Shown piece by piece: positions 27,282 to 35,368 of a stretch of 64,000 nucleotides of DNA. The stretch comes from Bacteroidales bacterium UBA1794. Its GTDB lineage: Bacteria > Bacteroidota > Bacteroidia > Bacteroidales > Bacteroidaceae. How positions within the stretch are numbered: position 1 is the stretch's first letter; each line of letters starts with the position of its first letter. The position numbers were made by a program, and so were the translations under genes. Under the pieces are notes generated by a model that ran no database searches, was not told where the DNA came from, and was given only the letters and a program-made list of their open reading frames with translations. The DNA lies in contig DCFW01000036.1 in assembly GCA_002315435.1 (NCBI GenBank), positions 20,930 to 84,929 of the forward strand, written 5' to 3'.

Positions 27282-28328
27282 TTACTTAATGATAAAACTG
27301 TCTATGTTTTGTCTGGGAGAGTAGGGCATTGGCTTGCTATAACCAACTCTCAATAGCAAGTTGGGATACTCTTGATTAATAACCGGCAATTCGTTTTTAA
27401 TCTTGTTGGCAAGTTCTTTTATTTCGCAGGGTTGATTCATATATGCGTTGGCAATACCCAAATTAGTAGTGTTGAGAATAAAGCGTTCCAATGTACGACC
27501 TACAGATATCCATGCTTTCGGATCTTGTTCTGTGGATGTGATCAAGACAAGATGTGAGGACGATTCTATCTTCTTCATATCCCCTTTGTTCTGAGCTTTC
27601 GGGTTTAGGAAAGCTTTGACAATCGGTTTACCGATGAATTCAGGTACATTGGGTGCACCCATTGTTGCAGAAGTCAAGCCGTTGCCCTCTTTCTTTGCCT
27701 GGCTCTTGTTAAAGCGTATCCATTCCAGCAATTCTTTCTTAAACAGAGGATCAGTCATTTGCAACTCATTGCCTTTATATACTTTAGTGGCAAGATCATT
27801 GAAAGTGGTGGATCCTTTTGGGAACATATAGATATGAGTTCCTTGTTCGGGCACCATTTGTTTTAATAGAGTGATCGTATCGGGACCGATTATGCTTTTG
27901 TTGTAAACGCTCCTATTGGTTTGTCTTTTGTAGATAGCATCATATAACGGACTTGCATTTGCTGTATGTGATTTAGCAAAAGAAACGTGTACATAATATG
28001 CTTTCTCATTATTCTGCATAATCTCAGTCTTTGCTGTATATCCCTCATGTGAAGCCGCAATACATAAGTTTTCAGTTGCGGTGCCTAATGATATATAGAG
28101 TTCACGATTGGTGCCATCAACTGCAGATAATGATTTGGTGAAATCAGGTATTACATCAATGCAATCAATCCCTAATTTAAACTTCCATGGTTGCGTATTA
28201 TGCCCTGATGGAGCTTTGATTGCAGCCGAAATCATATGGTTGAACGAGTCTGGCGATTGAGCTTGAATATTCGTTACGCCTAAAGCAAATGTAGCAGACA
28301 TAATCATTGTTTTTAAAAGATTCTTCAT
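27282..28328 (-). CDS. Exported nitroreductase-like protein (Acg-type)
   Basis: A 348-residue protein with a signal peptide (MKNLLKTMIMSATFALGVTNIQAQ) and two nitroreductase-like halves, as in the Acg/TM1586-type group. The FMN-contact block KAPSGHNTQPWKF is near residue 40. A second conserved block ends LLLRVGYSKPMPYSPRQ, as in quinone or nitro reductases. Export of a flavin enzyme is notable, because FMN would have to be bound before export or supplied in the periplasm. No substrate can be inferred. It is monocistronic; a candidate small RNA on the same strand ends about 110 bp upstream. Confidence 0.8.
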   Translation of the reverse strand: MKNLLKTMIMSATFALGVTNIQAQSPDSFNHMISAAIKAPSGHNTQPWKFKLGIDCIDVIPDFTKSLSAVDGTNRELYISLGTATENLCIAASHEGYTAKTEIMQNNEKAYYVHVSFAKSHTANASPLYDAIYKRQTNRSVYNKSIIGPDTITLLKQMVPEQGTHIYMFPKGSTTFNDLATKVYKGNELQMTDPLFKKELLEWIRFNKSQAKKEGNGLTSATMGAPNVPEFIGKPIVKAFLNPKAQNKGDMKKIESSSHLVLITSTEQDPKAWISVGRTLERFILNTTNLGIANAYMNQPCEIKELANKIKNELPVINQEYPNLLLRVGYSKPMPYSPRQNIDSFIIK

Positions 28329-28438
28329 ATTGAAATACTTATATTTGATACAAAACTAGTCAAAAAATGAAACGCGACCATGAACAAAGGATTAAAATAA
28401 CCTATTGCCTTTATTATTATGAGCTCATTTTTAGGCAT

Positions 28439-28500
28439 AAAAAAAGGAGTACCGCCGTACTCCAACCTTTGTTAACCTTAAATCTAATACTATGAAAAAC
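28439..28500 (-). ncRNA. Candidate small RNA ending in an intrinsic terminator
   Basis: A strong minus-strand promoter (28507-28537) predicts a start near 28500. About 60 nt later the minus strand forms GGAGTAC/GTACTCC (28446-28463) followed by seven T. No ORF of useful size lies on the minus strand within it. The unit is therefore a self-contained small transcript. It could also be an attenuated leader of the nitroreductase-like gene at 28328. B. thetaiotaomicron is reported to have a family of paralogous PUL-related small RNAs, and membership is a guess. Confidence 0.55.
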
Positions 28501-28506
28501 ACTCTG

Positions 28507-28537
28507 CAAAGATATCTACTTTTTATTACCTGACAAA
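28507..28537 (-). promoter_or_regulatory. Promoter of the candidate small RNA
   Basis: Minus-strand TTTG (28537-28534), exactly 19 bp, then TATCTTTG (28514-28507): a perfect match to the Bacteroides housekeeping promoter consensus, on a par with that of the tRNA gene in this window. Confidence 0.75.
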
Positions 28538-28687
28538 TGTTTTGGCATAAAAAGTATGTTTAATAACATGATTTAATATTTATCTGGTAAATAATAGCAC
28601 TTTTGTTAATTAACAAGTCTTTCTTTTAAACAAAAAACGATATGTTTTGTTATTTGTTTAATATAAGTATATTTAAATCTTTATATT

Positions 28688-29938
28688 ATGAAATCAATCA
28701 ATCGTTCTTTATTATTCTGCGTATTATTGTTTCTTTGTGTTGTATCAGCTATGGCACAAGATGATGTTTCGCTGTTTACTATAAATGGCGTGGTTAAAGA
28801 TTTTCGTACTAAACGTATGCTCTCATATGCTACAGTTACAGTTTTAGGTACAAATGTCGGTACAGTTACAAACTCTGATGGTATTTTTGTTTTGAAGTGT
28901 CCGGTTGATAAGAAAACAGCAGTGATAGAAGTATCACACATCGGATATCAAACAAGTAAAATTGTAGTTGGTAATATTGATCAAAATGAGAAAGAGACTG
29001 TCTTCTATCTATCTTCAAAAGAGGTTGTTCTAGGAAATGTAACGGTTTCACCCGTAAATCCAAGTGAGTTAGTGGCTCAGGCTATCTCAAAGATTTCTGC
29101 TAATTACAGTAATGCACCTGCCATGTATACAGGCTTTTATAGAGAAACCGTACAAAAGAAGAAAAAATACATAAACATTGCTGAGGCTGTAATTAATGTC
29201 TACAAAACACCTTATTCTCAAAACAATGGCAGGGATAGAATACGAGTTTCAAAAGGAAGGAAACTAGTAAGTCCAAATCCGAAAGATACTTTAAGTGTTG
29301 CCTTACAAGGAGGTCCTAATAGTGCAATCTTCTTGGATATGGTAAAAAACCCGGGCTTGCTTTTAAGTAATGATTGCCTGGCATACTATCATTATGAATT
29401 TGTGAATTATGCCTCTATTGAGAATCGGTTGCAATACATTATATCATTAACTCCCAGGGTAACGGTAAGTGATCCTCTTTATGAAGGTCTTATTTATATT
29501 GACAAGGAAACATTGACTATTACACGCATAGAGTTTAGTATGGAAATGGCTAATAAAGAGAAAGTGACAGATGCTATTTTGCAGAAGAAACCATTTGGAT
29601 TGCATTTTAATCCTATCAGCGTTTCATATCTGGTGAATTATCGTCGTATGGGTGATCTTTCATATTTAAATTATGTACGTGCAGAGGTGAAGTTTAAATG
29701 TGATTGGAAGAAAAAATTATTTCATACCAACTATGGTGTGGTTTCTGAAATGGTCATGACTGATAGAAAAGACAATCCGGAAGAAAAGATATCGGGCAAA
29801 GAATCGTTTAGAGATAATGGTATTCTATCTGATGAGGTTAAGAACTTCTACGATTCTAACTTTTGGGGGAATTATAATATAATAGAACCGACTGAATCGT
29901 TGGAACATGCTGTAGCTAAACTGAAGAAGTTGCAATGA
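28688..29938 (+). CDS. Exported carboxypeptidase-regulatory-like domain protein
   Basis: A 416-residue exported protein. Signal peptide ending SAMAQ; then a carboxypeptidase-D-like beta-sandwich (INGVVKDFRTKRMLSYATVTVLGTNVGTVTNSDG-type segment, about residues 30-115). A beta-rich remainder of unknown function includes FYRETVQKKKKY and IYIDKETLTITRIEF. The family is widespread in Bacteroidota, probably periplasmic or attached to the outer membrane, with unknown role. Unlike SusC, no plug or barrel follows. It is convergent with the thioredoxin-like lipoprotein gene with only four bases between stops. Confidence 0.8.
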   Translation: MKSINRSLLFCVLLFLCVVSAMAQDDVSLFTINGVVKDFRTKRMLSYATVTVLGTNVGTVTNSDGIFVLKCPVDKKTAVIEVSHIGYQTSKIVVGNIDQNEKETVFYLSSKEVVLGNVTVSPVNPSELVAQAISKISANYSNAPAMYTGFYRETVQKKKKYINIAEAVINVYKTPYSQNNGRDRIRVSKGRKLVSPNPKDTLSVALQGGPNSAIFLDMVKNPGLLLSNDCLAYYHYEFVNYASIENRLQYIISLTPRVTVSDPLYEGLIYIDKETLTITRIEFSMEMANKEKVTDAILQKKPFGLHFNPISVSYLVNYRRMGDLSYLNYVRAEVKFKCDWKKKLFHTNYGVVSEMVMTDRKDNPEEKISGKESFRDNGILSDEVKNFYDSNFWGNYNIIEPTESLEHAVAKLKKLQ

Positions 29939-29942
29939 GCTG

Positions 29943-30836
29943 TTATTTGCTATGTGCAATAAACCATTGTTCAATCTCATTGAGGGATACATTCTTGAGT
30001 ATGACTTCTTTGTTTTCATCCAACAAATAGAGCGTAGGTATAAAACTTAAATCATACACTTCATTCCGTAACAGGGTTTGTTTTGCATCATATCCGACAA
30101 TCCATTGTGAAGGAAATTCCTTTAAGTGCATTTTCCATTCCTCAATATCGTTATCAGGATGAAAGGCCAGAATGATTAATTCATTCTGGCTTTTTAAGTC
30201 ATTTATGATTATTGATGATTTTATGGATAATGCTAGTTTCTGACACTCTTGACATCCTGGATTATTGAAAAAGAGCAGTGTGTATTTTGCTTTAATGCCA
30301 TATAAATCACCTGTCTTGCTTGATTCGGTGGTGTATTGAAAGTTTATCGCTTTGGTACCTGCACGATTCCTTTTTGCATTTTCTAATAGGTATTTGTAGC
30401 GGACTTTTTCTATCTCTTTAAGTGATGGATTATTAACAACAGATTCAAGCGTAGATATATATAGTTCTTCATTGTGTGTTGGTGAATCCTGATAATATAA
30501 GTATTTCTCGGCAAGCCCAACAAGGTACAAGTAATTCTTTTGTGACATACTTCTTGTATCAAAAAACTCTTTGACCAAATCTCTACCTTCTGCTAATGGA
30601 ATTTTGTTTAACACATAGCAAAAGTTTACCCATGCCTTTTCTGTGTCATGATTAGCAATGGAGTCTATGCTTGATAAGTTGTATAAATCCCAATAATGTT
30701 TTGCTAGATACTGGGCACGTTCCGATGGTTGTTTTATTTTTTCAGGAATGTGAGGCAATTGATATGTCTTTTGTTTAATTTGGCAGCTCATCAGCAGTGT
30801 ACCCAATATGATATAAAGTAGATATTTCTTCATCAT
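29943..30836 (-). CDS. Thioredoxin-fold lipoprotein (DUF5106-like)
   Basis: A 297-residue lipoprotein with lipobox LMSC near residue 18. The N-terminal half is helical with no known motif. The C-terminal half has a thioredoxin-like fold with the redox motif NNPGCQECQKL (CxxC) and the cis-Pro region SFIPTLYLLDENKEV. It is likely a periplasmic thiol:disulfide protein acting at the outer or inner membrane. The start could also be the second Met (30833). It has no evident operon partner. Confidence 0.82.
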   Translation of the reverse strand: MMKKYLLYIILGTLLMSCQIKQKTYQLPHIPEKIKQPSERAQYLAKHYWDLYNLSSIDSIANHDTEKAWVNFCYVLNKIPLAEGRDLVKEFFDTRSMSQKNYLYLVGLAEKYLYYQDSPTHNEELYISTLESVVNNPSLKEIEKVRYKYLLENAKRNRAGTKAINFQYTTESSKTGDLYGIKAKYTLLFFNNPGCQECQKLALSIKSSIIINDLKSQNELIILAFHPDNDIEEWKMHLKEFPSQWIVGYDAKQTLLRNEVYDLSFIPTLYLLDENKEVILKNVSLNEIEQWFIAHSK

Positions 30837-30989
30837 TTATTTTTAGCTATTGACCATGCAAAAATAGAGAACATCCTTGATATATTATATATTGAGAGGA
30901 TATTTTTGGAAATAGTTGGCGCAAAAGATACCTTTATTAAGGTATAATAATACCATAAACGAGGGATGACATAGATCCGTTTTGTGCAT

Positions 30990-30997
30990 TATCTTTG
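30990..30997 (+). promoter_or_regulatory. -7 box of the B3/4-domain gene
   Basis: TATCTTTG fits TAnnTTTG 27 bp before the ATG at 31025 and argues against the in-frame start at 30995. Confidence 0.5.
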
Positions 30998-31024
30998 TTG
31001 GTGTTATTTATAAAGGTACAGGAA

Positions 31025-31717
31025 ATGTCAGAAAGCAATAAGCAATTTATCGTTCATCCGGAAATATCCACAATAGGGTTGAGAGGCATTTATTTGATCG
31101 TGGAGAATATTGTTAATAAAGAAAATGATTCGGTTTTTCAAAGCTACCAAAAGTCTGTGTTGAAGAAAGCATATGAAGATGCATCTCAGCTTGATCTCAA
31201 AGAGGACCCTATTCTGAAAGGCTTTAGAAGTTTGCATGACGCAGTGGGAGCCCCTAATCGCAAGAATCTTTCTGCTCCGGAAAATCTGTATAAACTCTTG
31301 ATCAGAAACGAGGGTGCATTGCCGAATATCAATTTACTTGTTGATATCTATAATACTATTTCCATAAAGTATAAATTGGCACTTGGAGCTCATGATCTAA
31401 GTAAGATTGATGGTAATATCCACCTTAAGTTTACAGATGGTACAGAGAAGTTCGAACCGATAGGTGATTCAACGCATAAACCTATAAAAGCCGGTGAATA
31501 CTCCTATATTGATGACAATAATGAGATTATATGTTATTTGGACGTCAGGCAAGTAAAGAAAACTGCTGTTGATTTAGATACAAACTCCGTTTTCTTTGTT
31601 GTACAAGGTAATGCCGATACTCCTTCAACTTATATAGAGGAAGCTGTTGCAGAATTAGTAGAACAAGTAAAAAAGTATTGTGGTGGGCAAGAGAAAATAA
31701 TAGGGAAGATAGAATAA
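31025..31717 (+). CDS. Free-standing B3/4 tRNA-binding-domain protein
   Basis: A 230-residue cytosolic protein resembling the B3/4 editing domain of the phenylalanyl-tRNA synthetase beta chain. Typical segments are GFRSLHDAVGAPNRKN, PNINLLVDIYNTISIKYKLALGAHDLSKI and the final strand VFFVVQGNADTPSTYIEEAV. Free-standing homologues are widespread, but their role (tRNA proofreading or amino-acid/small-molecule binding) is unsettled. It is a single gene with its own promoter box. Start chosen at 31025 because the open frame further upstream overlaps the -7 box. Confidence 0.85.
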   Translation: MSESNKQFIVHPEISTIGLRGIYLIVENIVNKENDSVFQSYQKSVLKKAYEDASQLDLKEDPILKGFRSLHDAVGAPNRKNLSAPENLYKLLIRNEGALPNINLLVDIYNTISIKYKLALGAHDLSKIDGNIHLKFTDGTEKFEPIGDSTHKPIKAGEYSYIDDNNEIICYLDVRQVKKTAVDLDTNSVFFVVQGNADTPSTYIEEAVAELVEQVKKYCGGQEKIIGKIE

Positions 31718-31806
31718 GTATATCATTTTAAGCAGGCAATGTTCATTTAATCAAAAATAAATGTCAAATAGTTGATGACTATAGTACTAGTCTCAAATAG
31801 AAAATT

Positions 31807-31814
31807 TATTTTTG
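31807..31814 (+). promoter_or_regulatory. Possible -7 box of the GH2 gene
   Basis: TATTTTTG matches TAnnTTTG 25 bp before the first ATG; no good -33 element is seen. Confidence 0.4.
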
Positions 31815-31839
31815 CTGCAAATAAGATGTTTACATTAAT

Positions 31840-34302
31840 ATGAATGCAATGAAAAGATTTACTTGTCTTCTTTTTCTGTCGTTTCTTTTAAGTATCGTTT
31901 CCGTATCTGCTCAACGTAAAGATATTTACATTAAGAACGAATGGAAATTTGCTAAAGGAGATACAAAAGAAGCATCTGCCGTTAATTTTAACGACAATAA
32001 GTGGCAATCAGTATCTGTTCCTCATGATTGGGCTATTTATGGTCCGTTTAATCGTAACAATGATTTGCAAAATGTGATAATTACTCAAAATCTTGAGAAG
32101 AAAGCTTCCGCTAAAACCGGACGTACCGGTGGCTTGCCTTATGTAGGTGTCGGATGGTATAGACATGCAATAGATGTGTCGGATATTGATTTGGACAGAC
32201 AGAGTGTGACGTTGCTTTTTGATGGTGCGATGAGTGAAGCTGAGATTTATGTGAATGGTGAAAAAGTAATGTTTTGGCCTTATGGTTACAATTCATTCTT
32301 TGTTGATATAACGAAATCTCTTCGAAAGGGAGAAAAGAACATATTAGCTGTTAGATTGGAAAACAAGCCACAATCTTCAAGATGGTATTCGGGAGCAGGC
32401 TTATTTCGAAACGTTCATTTGATAACAACGGAGAAGGTGCATGTACCTGTGTGGGGAACTTATGTAACGACACCCCATGTATCAGCATCTTTAGCTTCAG
32501 TTTGTTTGAAAACACGAATAGAGAACCTACCTCAGGGAGATGTAAAGGTGATTACAGAGATTCTTGCACCTTCGGGGAAAGTGGTAGCGGTAAAAGAAAA
32601 TGTTTCAGCAATGATAAATCAAACTGATTTTACTCAACATTTCACTGTATTGAATCCTGAATTGTGGTCACCTGAGAGTCCGTCTTTGTATCAAGCTGTT
32701 TCAAAAATCTTTATAAAAGATTCTTTGGTTGATAAGTACACCACACGTTTTGGTATACGCAGCATTGAATTTATCCCGGATAATGGATTTTATCTTAATG
32801 GACATTCCTGTCAAATCAAAGGAGTATGCATGCATCACGACTTAGGAGCTTTAGGAGCTGCTGTTAATAAAGAGGCACTACGCCACCGATTATCTATGTT
32901 GAAAGATATGGGATGTAATGCGTTGCGTACTTCTCATAATATGCCGGCACCGGAATTGGTTGAACTATGTGATGAAATGGGTATTATGCTGATGATTGAA
33001 CCGTTTGATGAATGGGACAAAGCGAAATGCGAAAATGGTTACCATCGTTATTTTAATGATTGGGCTGAAAAGGATGTGATAAATATGATACGGCATTATC
33101 GCAATGATCCAAGTGTGATTATGTGGAGTATTGGTAATGAAGTGCCTACTCAAAGTAGCAAAGCTGGATTCAAAGTAGCTGAATATTTACAGAATATATG
33201 TCATCGTGAGGATCCTACACGTCCTGTTACATGCGGAATGGATCAAGTTTCAAGCGTATTGAATAATGGATTTGCTGCCTTATTGGATGTTCCCGGATTT
33301 AATTATAGAGTAGGGCGTTATATAGAAGGATATAACAAACTACCTCAGAATATGATTTTAGGTTCGGAAACAGTTTCTACTGTGAGTTCGCGAGGCGTTT
33401 ATAAGTTTCCTGTAGAGAAGAAGGCTGATGCTCAATACTCGGACCATCAATCATCAAGTTATGATATGGAATCTTGCTCATGGTCTAACTTACCTGATTA
33501 TGACTTTGCCATGCAGGAAGATCATCCATGGGCAGTAGGGCAGTTTGTATGGACCGGATTTGATTATTTGGGTGAACCTTCGCCATACGATACGGATGCG
33601 TGGCCCAGCCATAGCTCGTTGTTCGGTATTATTGATTTAGCCGAATTGCCGAAAGATAGATTTTATCTCTACCGTAGCCAGTGGAATAAAGAGTCGCATA
33701 CTTTGCATGTCTTGCCACATTGGACTTGGCCTGGACGTGAGGGTAAAATAACTCCAGTCTTTGTCTATACGGATTACCCATCGGCAGAGTTATTTATCAA
33801 TGGTAAAAGTCAAGGCATTCGTTATAAGAATGATTCCACAGTATTTAACCGTTATCGTTTGATGTGGAATGAAACGGTTTATAAACCGGGACAAATAAAA
33901 GTCGTTGCATATAATAAAGATAAACAACCTGTAGATTCAACTATAGTTTCAACAGCAGGAAAACCTGATCATTTATTACTTACCACGGACAAACAGACGA
34001 TTAAGGCTGATGGTGAAGATCTTATCTATGTAACAGTTTCTGTAGTTGATAAGAATGGTATTTTATGTCCTTCAGATGATAGATTGATTAATTTTAAGGT
34101 GGAAGGAAAAGGTACATTTTGTGCTGTTGCTAACGGAGATCCTACTTGCATAGAATCATTCCAAGGATCAAAAATGCATGCTTTTAGCGGAATGCTTACA
34201 GCAATTGTTCGATCAAATACCGAGTCGGGTGATATTGTAATCAAAGCAAGTGCAAAAGGGGTGAAAGAAGGAACTATTCGGATAACAAGTAAATTAAATT
34301 AA
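31840..34302 (+). CDS. GH2 family glycosidase (beta-galactosidase type), secreted
   Basis: An 820-residue exported GH2 enzyme. After a signal ending SVSAQ come the sugar-binding domain (VSVPHDWAIYGPF, GGLPYVGVGWYR), an Ig-like domain and the TIM barrel with acid/base Glu in WSIGNEVPTQ and nucleophile Glu in LGSETVST. A DUF4982-like Ig domain (PSAELFINGKSQGIRYK) and a final big-1-like domain (FKVEGKGTFCAVANGDPT) follow. Beta-galactosidase is most likely, but GH2 in Bacteroides also includes glucuronidases and others. An ATG nine bases later (31849) would open the signal peptide equally well. A TlpA-like gene follows 11 bp later in the same operon. Confidence 0.92.
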   Translation: MNAMKRFTCLLFLSFLLSIVSVSAQRKDIYIKNEWKFAKGDTKEASAVNFNDNKWQSVSVPHDWAIYGPFNRNNDLQNVIITQNLEKKASAKTGRTGGLPYVGVGWYRHAIDVSDIDLDRQSVTLLFDGAMSEAEIYVNGEKVMFWPYGYNSFFVDITKSLRKGEKNILAVRLENKPQSSRWYSGAGLFRNVHLITTEKVHVPVWGTYVTTPHVSASLASVCLKTRIENLPQGDVKVITEILAPSGKVVAVKENVSAMINQTDFTQHFTVLNPELWSPESPSLYQAVSKIFIKDSLVDKYTTRFGIRSIEFIPDNGFYLNGHSCQIKGVCMHHDLGALGAAVNKEALRHRLSMLKDMGCNALRTSHNMPAPELVELCDEMGIMLMIEPFDEWDKAKCENGYHRYFNDWAEKDVINMIRHYRNDPSVIMWSIGNEVPTQSSKAGFKVAEYLQNICHREDPTRPVTCGMDQVSSVLNNGFAALLDVPGFNYRVGRYIEGYNKLPQNMILGSETVSTVSSRGVYKFPVEKKADAQYSDHQSSSYDMESCSWSNLPDYDFAMQEDHPWAVGQFVWTGFDYLGEPSPYDTDAWPSHSSLFGIIDLAELPKDRFYLYRSQWNKESHTLHVLPHWTWPGREGKITPVFVYTDYPSAELFINGKSQGIRYKNDSTVFNRYRLMWNETVYKPGQIKVVAYNKDKQPVDSTIVSTAGKPDHLLLTTDKQTIKADGEDLIYVTVSVVDKNGILCPSDDRLINFKVEGKGTFCAVANGDPTCIESFQGSKMHAFSGMLTAIVRSNTESGDIVIKASAKGVKEGTIRITSKLN

Positions 34303-34313
34303 AGAGAATAGAT

Positions 34314-35300
34314 ATGAAAAAGTTTTTAGGATTATTATTGCTGATTTCAATGGGAATAAGTGCAAAAACCCCTACGAAAGGTTTTGTCCTTACAGGTCAA
34401 GTCACGAATGTTTCTTCCGGGAAAATATACCTGGAAGAATATACAAATGTGACGAAAGATTTTAAAATTGTTGATTCTACTGAATTGAGAAACGGGAAGT
34501 TTGTTTTTAAAGGTAAGGTCTCTCAACCATTGCTTTATGGATTAGCTTTAGAGCGCACGGCTCGTCCGGTTATGGTTTTTATTGAGAATAAACCATTTAC
34601 AGTAAGTATAGAAAATGGGAAGCGTACTCAAATAGCAACTTCAGGATCAGCTGAAAATACATTGTTTACGACTAATCAATCATTGGTTGATGATGATAAA
34701 TACGATATAGCATCGTTGGTTAAATCACATCCATCTTCAAATGTTGCAGCATACTTTCTTTTGAGAAGTTTTTCTTGGCGTTTGCCTTTAGCACAACTTA
34801 AATCATTAAGAGTTAAATTTACGCAACAAAATAGTCCTTATTTAACAGATCTTGATGAACTTATCAAGAAGTTAGAAACCGTGCAGGTCGGTCAAAAAGC
34901 ACCTAATTTTACACTTCCTGATTCGAATGGAAAGGAAGTCTCTCTTTCTGATTTCTATGGTAAATATGTACTAGTTGATTTTTGGGCTTCTTGGTGCCCT
35001 GATTGTCGCGCTGAGAATCCAAATGTTGTGGCTGCTTATAATAAGTTTAGAGATAAGAATTTTACGATTATCGGTGTTTCTCTTGATCGTAGTAAAGAGG
35101 CTTGGTTGAATGGTATACAGAAACAGGGTTTGAGTTGGACACAGCTTTCCAACTTGCAGTTTTGGAAGAGTCAAACAGCTGTTCAATATGGTGTACGTGC
35201 CATTCCTACAAACGTCTTGATTAATCCTGAAGGTATAATTGTAGCTCGTGATTTAATGGGTGATAATTTACAGAAAACACTTGAAAAGATTCTTAAATGA
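34314..35300 (+). CDS. TlpA-like thiol:disulfide protein with DUF4369
   Basis: A 328-residue exported protein: signal peptide (MKKFLGLLLLISMGISA), an N-terminal DUF4369 beta-domain (about 25-125, GQVTNVSSGKIYLEEY), a helical linker, and a TlpA/AhpC-type thioredoxin domain with FWASWCPDCRAENP (CxxC, CPDC) and cis-Pro block AIPTNVLINPEG. Such proteins reduce disulfides in the periplasm, for example for cytochrome maturation or stress. Coupling with a GH2 gene is likely by spacing but without a known functional link. It is followed by a strong bidirectional terminator. Confidence 0.92.
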   Translation: MKKFLGLLLLISMGISAKTPTKGFVLTGQVTNVSSGKIYLEEYTNVTKDFKIVDSTELRNGKFVFKGKVSQPLLYGLALERTARPVMVFIENKPFTVSIENGKRTQIATSGSAENTLFTTNQSLVDDDKYDIASLVKSHPSSNVAAYFLLRSFSWRLPLAQLKSLRVKFTQQNSPYLTDLDELIKKLETVQVGQKAPNFTLPDSNGKEVSLSDFYGKYVLVDFWASWCPDCRAENPNVVAAYNKFRDKNFTIIGVSLDRSKEAWLNGIQKQGLSWTQLSNLQFWKSQTAVQYGVRAIPTNVLINPEGIIVARDLMGDNLQKTLEKILK

Positions 35301-35316
35301 TTTATTTCAACAATAA

Positions 35317-35352
35317 AAAAAGGCGATGAGTTTTTATTCATCGCCTTTTTCT
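35317..35352. terminator. Bidirectional terminator
   Basis: The stem AAAGGCGATGA / TCATCGCCTTT has an A-run before and a T-run after, so it can serve both the TlpA-like gene (+) and the YfhO-like gene (-), whose stops flank it. Confidence 0.85.
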
Positions 35353-35368
35353 ATTATTGTGTGTTGAT

